DNA of 64,000 bases, taken from Adiantum capillus-veneris. Its lineage: Eukaryota > Streptophyta > Polypodiopsida > Polypodiales > Pteridaceae. Positions within the stretch are counted from its first letter, which is position 1, and each line of letters opens with the position of its first letter. The stretch spans positions 89,709,221 to 89,773,220 of the forward strand of contig CM043956.1 in NCBI GenBank assembly GCA_014529385.2, given 5' to 3'. A model generated the notes under the pieces. That model was not told where the DNA came from. It was given only the letters and a program-made list of their open reading frames with translations, and searched no databases. A program made the position numbers and the translations under genes. Shown here in pieces: positions 59,511 to 64,000 of the stretch.

Positions 59511-60730
59511 ATGTTAGGGTTGCACTTGAGGTGAGAACCCAACCCAAGCTTAAAGTGCTTAAGGGCCAAGCTTGTGGTGGGAACTGGGCCTATGCATGAG
59601 GGGCTTAAGGTGTCAAAAAGTCAAATATTCAATCCCTACAAGGAGGGGGCGAACCCTACATGAGGGGGATAAGAGAGAACACCCACACACTCACACAAGG
59701 CATGCATGGTACAAAGAAAGCAGAAGGGACATTTGTCAAGTTCCTCCTCATGTTGCCCTCATGGTGTGCTTGAAGCCTATTGGTTTGCCACCCAAGGGGT
59801 CCAATGATAATTTAGGATATTTAATTAATTGATTTTTCATTTATCAAGTCCTCTCTCTCAAAGGGGAAAGGGGGACACTTGTCTCAAGGCTACCCTTGCT
59901 GCTTGTAATGTGTCTTGCTTGTGATTGGCTAGGCCTGGACCCGGGCTTGGAGGGGTCCAATGAGCTTCAAGCATGAGCTACAAGGGGGGCTCAATCCAAG
60001 CAAGCTAGGGGGTTGCTAAGAAGGTATACTCACCCACACACACTCAAAAACACTCTCATTTTGTGCTTTGCAAAGTGCAAGATCTCCCTCTCCTTCTCCA
60101 AGCAAGCAGAGGTTGAGAGCCTACACCAACACTCTTGGCTATGGAGTGCAAATCCAACCAAGAGCCATGATTCAATGATTAATCTTTCCATGTCCTTATT
60201 CTTCATTGCTATGCTATTATGTATGCTACCAAGAAGAGTTATGATAAGTGAGGAGCTAATTCTTTCTCCTATGAAATGTTTCTTCTTCCTCTTCCCTACC
60301 CTCATTCCGTGCTAGCTCTCTCCACCTTCAAAGGTGTTTGAGGTCTTGGGACTGAGTCTTGGAATAGTTAAATCTTTCTTCAATTTTATGTTATTCTTGT
60401 GATGCATAAAGCTTTCCATATTCATTGCATCACCTAGGTTACAAGGAACACAAAGATTGTATTGTAACAAGTCTCTCTTAATGGGAGAAATCATAATACA
60501 AATGCCTATTGGAGGGGGGACCGGCTCGACATAAATCCGGTCCTCAACTGTTTTCATGTTCTCTAAATTCTCTCTCTTACAAAAGTATTGTTCATCCCAA
60601 GTTAACTAATTGCTAATATTATGTTGCTATCTTCAATTATGTTCACCCGCTATTCTCACAAAGTCATTTCTCAAAAGTACTCTCATTAATTTTTGCTACT
60701 CTCAAGGTAAATAGGCCAATTCCTTTACAT

Positions 60731-60742
60731 TGGTATCAGAGC
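60731..60742 (+). promoter_or_regulatory. tRNA-iMet primer-binding site
   Basis: TGGTATCAGAGC, the standard plant initiator-Met primer site. It lies one base after an LTR end CTTTACA (60729). It fixes the 5' LTR boundary of the element that runs to the window edge. Confidence 0.88.
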
Positions 60743-61101
60743 ATTTGGTTTCTCTTTTCTTGCTTAAGAAGGGAGGTCCTTAAGTAGCCTATAAATGGTT
60801 GATGTTGTTAATTATATTAGGGTAAGTGGAACTGGGATCTATTATCAGTTCTGTTGAGCACACTATGTGGGGGATGGTGCACACCTCGGGAGCTTTGGAC
60901 TTAATAATGGAGTCTTTTTAGACTTGCCTACGGCTTTACCATTATTGATCCATAAGAAGTCCGAAAGAAGCTATCCCTCAGCAACTCTGCTATGTTAGAT
61001 CTACTCCTCTACTCTCTATAATTTACCACTTTGAGCCGTGGGTGTAGATACTTAAGAGCCGATTTTCAAAAGCTAAGAGGAGTAGCAACTAAGGTTTTGA
61101 A

Positions 61102-62190
61102 TTGCCAAAGCATACACTAAGTACATACATAAATTTTGTTAACATGGCTGACAATAATCAAGAGAGTATAATGAACATTGATAGCTTTGATTTCTCACAT
61201 GAAGGTGCTAATGATGATGCTCCCATGTTTGTGAATTATCTCATCACTAGGTTACAACAAGCTATGGGCAACCCTGCTTTGCAAGCCGAAGTTACTCAAC
61301 AACTTTGTGCTTATGGAATTTCCCTTCCTCTCCAAGAGGAGAGAGAGATTAGGAGGCCTCTTAAAGAGACCCCCAAAATAAGACTCTCTCCCATTCGAGA
61401 GGAGGAATCCAAAGAGCAAGACATCAATGAAAGTTTAAGTTCCTTTGAAGATGTGGCTCCACGTATACGGTGGTCTAGACGAGCGCCCACTCCTCCCAAG
61501 AGGAAAAGATAAACACATAGTCCTTCTCCTCATCACTCTGAAAGGCAAGAGAGGAAACAAAGGAAGAAAAGGGCTAGGAAGAGATCACCCTCTTCTCCTT
61601 CTTCTTCCCCTTCCTCCTCTTTTGACGAAAGTTATGGCTATTCTCCTAGAGAATACAAGAGGGTAGGACATCACAAATCATTTCCTGCATGGTGAAGGTC
61701 CCAAAAGCTAAAGAAGTTCAAGGAGGGCAGAAAGAGTATCTCTTTTCTCACCTATGAGGGCACCTTTGGTGCTACCGACAAAGTGTTGGCCTTCATCCAA
61801 CAATTTGATGCGGCCTTTGGAGACGAGGGATTCACAGAGTCCAAGCTACGCCATGTAGCTATGCACTTCCAAAAATCAGCTCGTCAATGGTGGGCTAGCC
61901 TTTGTGGCAATGGTGAATCCCCAAAGACATGGAAAACTCTACGAGTTTCCATCATGAAGCAATTCCTTGCAAGCAATGCAAAGGACAAAGTGCTTACCGA
62001 ATGGCGCATCTTGAAGCTTCTCTCCCATGAGTCTATCCACAAATATGTAGACAAGTTTTGGGATTTACATCTCAAGGCTACTGTCTTTCAAAAGATAAAC
62101 TTTGCAAAGAAAAGGCAACAATTCTGTGCGGGATTACCTAAATGGCTGAATACATTAACTCTCAATGGCCTGGTACTATTAGTGAAGTAA
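61102..62190 (+). pseudogene. Gag of chromovirus-like element, broken
   Basis: A plus-strand frame starts at 61102 (or the ATG at 61144) and continues through stops near 61510 and 61696. It encodes an acidic N-terminus, an Arg/Ser-rich segment and the capsid-type domain (FLTYEGTFGATDKVLAFIQQ, MHFQKSARQWWASL, LRVSIMKQFL). It shifts frame near 62140, and the Gag continues (MAEYINSQWPGTISEVI) into the zinc knuckle region. The capsid part is well preserved. Confidence 0.82.
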
Positions 62191-63999
62191 TACATCACAC
62201 CATGGTTGCTTCATGCATCAATTTCCATCAAGGGGCTAGACATAATGTCAAGCCCATGGAGAACAAAGACAAAAATGATGCAAAGGGGAAAACCAATGTT
62301 CAAAATTCTTCCTAAGGCACTTCCAACAACAACAACTACAATCGGTCCAAGGAGAAGGGAGTTTACAAAGGTAAAAACAAACTCTCTCTTGAAGATCTTG
62401 AAGCTTTTTGCAAGTACCATAAGTGTTTCAAGTGTGGGGAGCAAGGACATGGCTATAGTTCCTGCCCCAAGAAGAATACTCGCAATGAGACTAATGAGAC
62501 TCCTAGGGATTCCACCATCGAAGCTCCAAAAGAGGATGCTCATTGAAAAAGCTCATCACTCTCCTATGCTTGGGGAAAGGTAAGAGAGCATGATGCATTC
62601 ATCTTGTTTGACCCTGGCTCTACTCACAACTTCATATCAATGTAGTTGGCCACCAAGTTGGGCATTCAAGCTTTTGAGATGGGAGATATGGTAACCGTTG
62701 ATGCAACTTTCAAGGGACAAAAAGCCTCTGTTACTCCCTTGATTGGGAAGTTGAGGCTTCATGGCCAAAGCTATGTCGACAAAGAATACTTTTCCATCTC
62801 TCCTCTCCAACATGAGGATGTTATCTTAGGGGCACCATGGTTTGATCACATGGCTGCCAACATGAAGTTTTCTGAAAGGAGAATTTACTTCACTTACAGG
62901 GGAAAGAATATGTATATAGATCCTAGTGAGCGTGGTCGCACTATTCCACTTGTAAATTCTCCTGGTTTTGATAAATCAATGAAGAGCTCAGTTTCATCAA
63001 AAGTAACTTGTAGGAATCAAGAAGAGTTAGACTTCTCTAATTTTCTAAAAGGATTCCAAGATGTGTGCATCGATGATATCCCTATGGACTTACCTCCAAA
63101 ACAAGGGGATGATGACGATCGCATTGAGCTCCTTCTTGGAAGCTCACTACCTAACAAGCCTCCTTATCGAGTCTCACAAGCTTAACAAGAGGAGATCATG
63201 AAGCAAGTACAAGAGCTGGTAGACAAAGGGATGGTGAGGCCTAGTTCCTCTCCCTTTTGTTCTCCAGTCCTTTTAGTGCAAAAGAAAGATGGTACATACC
63301 GCATGTGTGTGGACTATCGAGCATTAAACCATATCACTATCAAAAACAGATTTCCCCTCCCTCGGGTAGAAGATCTATTTGATAAGCTACAAGGCTCTAC
63401 CTACTTCAGTAAGATTGACCTTAAGAGTGGCTATCATCAAATAAGAATAGTGGATGAAGATATCTTAAAGACTGTGTTTCGCACAACGTTTGGTCTTTAT
63501 GAATATCTAGTCATGCCTTTTGGTTTGACTAATGCACCAGCTACATTCAATCGTCTAATGGAGAAAATTTTTAGACCATACCACAAATTCATTGGAGTGT
63601 TCTTCGATGATATCATCATCTACTCCAAGTCTTTGGAGGAGCATAAGCAACATCTCCAAGTGATTTTTCAACCATTGAGGGAGAATAAGCTTTTTCTCAA
63701 CCAAAAGAAAAGTGCATTTTTCCTTCAAGACATTCAATACTTAGGTCATATTATCTCTCAAGATGGTATCCGTATGGATCCATCAAAGTTAGAGGTAATA
63801 AAAGCATGGCCTCACCCAAGGAATCTACATGAGATAAGAAGCTTTATTGGTATGTGTGCATATTATAGACACTTTATAGAAAAATTCTCTCAAGTAGCAG
63901 GACCACTACACGACTTAACTAAGAAGAAAGTTAAGTATGTATGGACTGCTAAGGAGTAAAATGATTTTGATAAGCTCAAAGAGAAGCTTACTTCCCAGC
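62142..63999 (+). pseudogene. Zinc knuckle, protease and RT of chromovirus-like element, cut by window end
   Basis: All in one frame with stops near 62313, 62545, 62645, 63183 and 63957. Zinc knuckle CFKCGEQGHGYSSC (C-x2-C-x4-H-x4-C) near 62425. Protease AFILFDPGSTHNFIS near 62597-62641, the DxGST form typical of chromoviruses. RT from 63198: MCVDYRALNHITIKNRFPLP, STYFSKIDLKSGYHQIRI, MPFGLTNAPATFNRLM, then FFDD at about 63604 as the catalytic motif (usually F/YxDD), and FLGH-like YLGHIISQDG. RNase H would start beyond 63940. The frame before the stop at 63183 fits a Gln. RT motifs are intact, but the stops make the copy inactive. Confidence 0.88.
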
Positions 64000-64000
64000 A

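Larger units (their letters stand above)
56439..60728. other. Gene-poor stretch, including undefined 5' LTR of the last element
   Basis: No conserved protein was seen. A plus-strand frame at 58687-58881 (64 codons, KRQRVVGPIELV) is unrecognised. Poly-G runs occur near 57411 and 58299. The 3' part must include the 5' LTR that ends at 60729, but its start cannot be set because the partner LTR is outside the window. Confidence 0.5.

Overview
This window looks like nuclear DNA of a land plant. The evidence is plant-type Ty3/gypsy elements (one with two RNase H domains, one with a chromodomain and others with tRNA-iMet or Athila/Tat-like primer sites), LINEs with a zf-RVT zinc finger, spliced genes with GT-AG introns, and very long (GA)n and (TG)n(GA)n tracts. 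The SWIM-type MULE-like protein and the lack of ordinary single-copy genes suggest a large, repeat-rich genome. A fern or other seedless plant is my guess, but the sequence does not prove it.

Layout. 1-1321 (-): a spliced, gene-like locus with a DUF8039-like domain. 1866-4998 (-): a broken MULE-like transposase with a SWIM finger. 6110-7000: a cluster of GC-rich palindromes. 8240-10500 (+): the 3' half of a decayed chromovirus (integrase, chromodomain, LTR); its LTR carries an array of perfect heat-shock elements. 10790-13918 (+): a decayed LINE. 18328-27164 (-): a nearly complete Tat-lineage gypsy element with two 1641-bp LTRs. 28261-28409: a short tRNA-derived SINE with an 18-bp target duplication. 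28.0-38.0 kb: a block with a degenerate spliced gene encoding a RING-like cluster (+), an intact FCP1/NIF-like ORF (+) and a degenerate transposase-like gene (-). Its introns and gaps are full of ACCACTT/AAGTGGT palindromes. 39700-48696 (+): a complete LTR element with a perfect 5-bp target duplication that encodes only Gag and protease. 48990-49752: a probable solo LTR. 52150-52340 (-): a LINE zinc-finger scrap. 54821-56130 (+): a hAT transposase relic. 60729 to the end (+): a chromovirus-like element cut by the window edge in its RT domain.

Nothing here forms a metabolic pathway. The content is nested and successive transposons at different stages of decay. The most notable items are the heat-shock-element LTR, the palindrome-saturated 28-38 kb block with its uninterrupted FCP1-like ORF, the young Gag-protease-only element, and the palindrome family near 6.2-7.0 kb. 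Splice sites, domain names and element limits come from reading the sequence by eye; no search was run.
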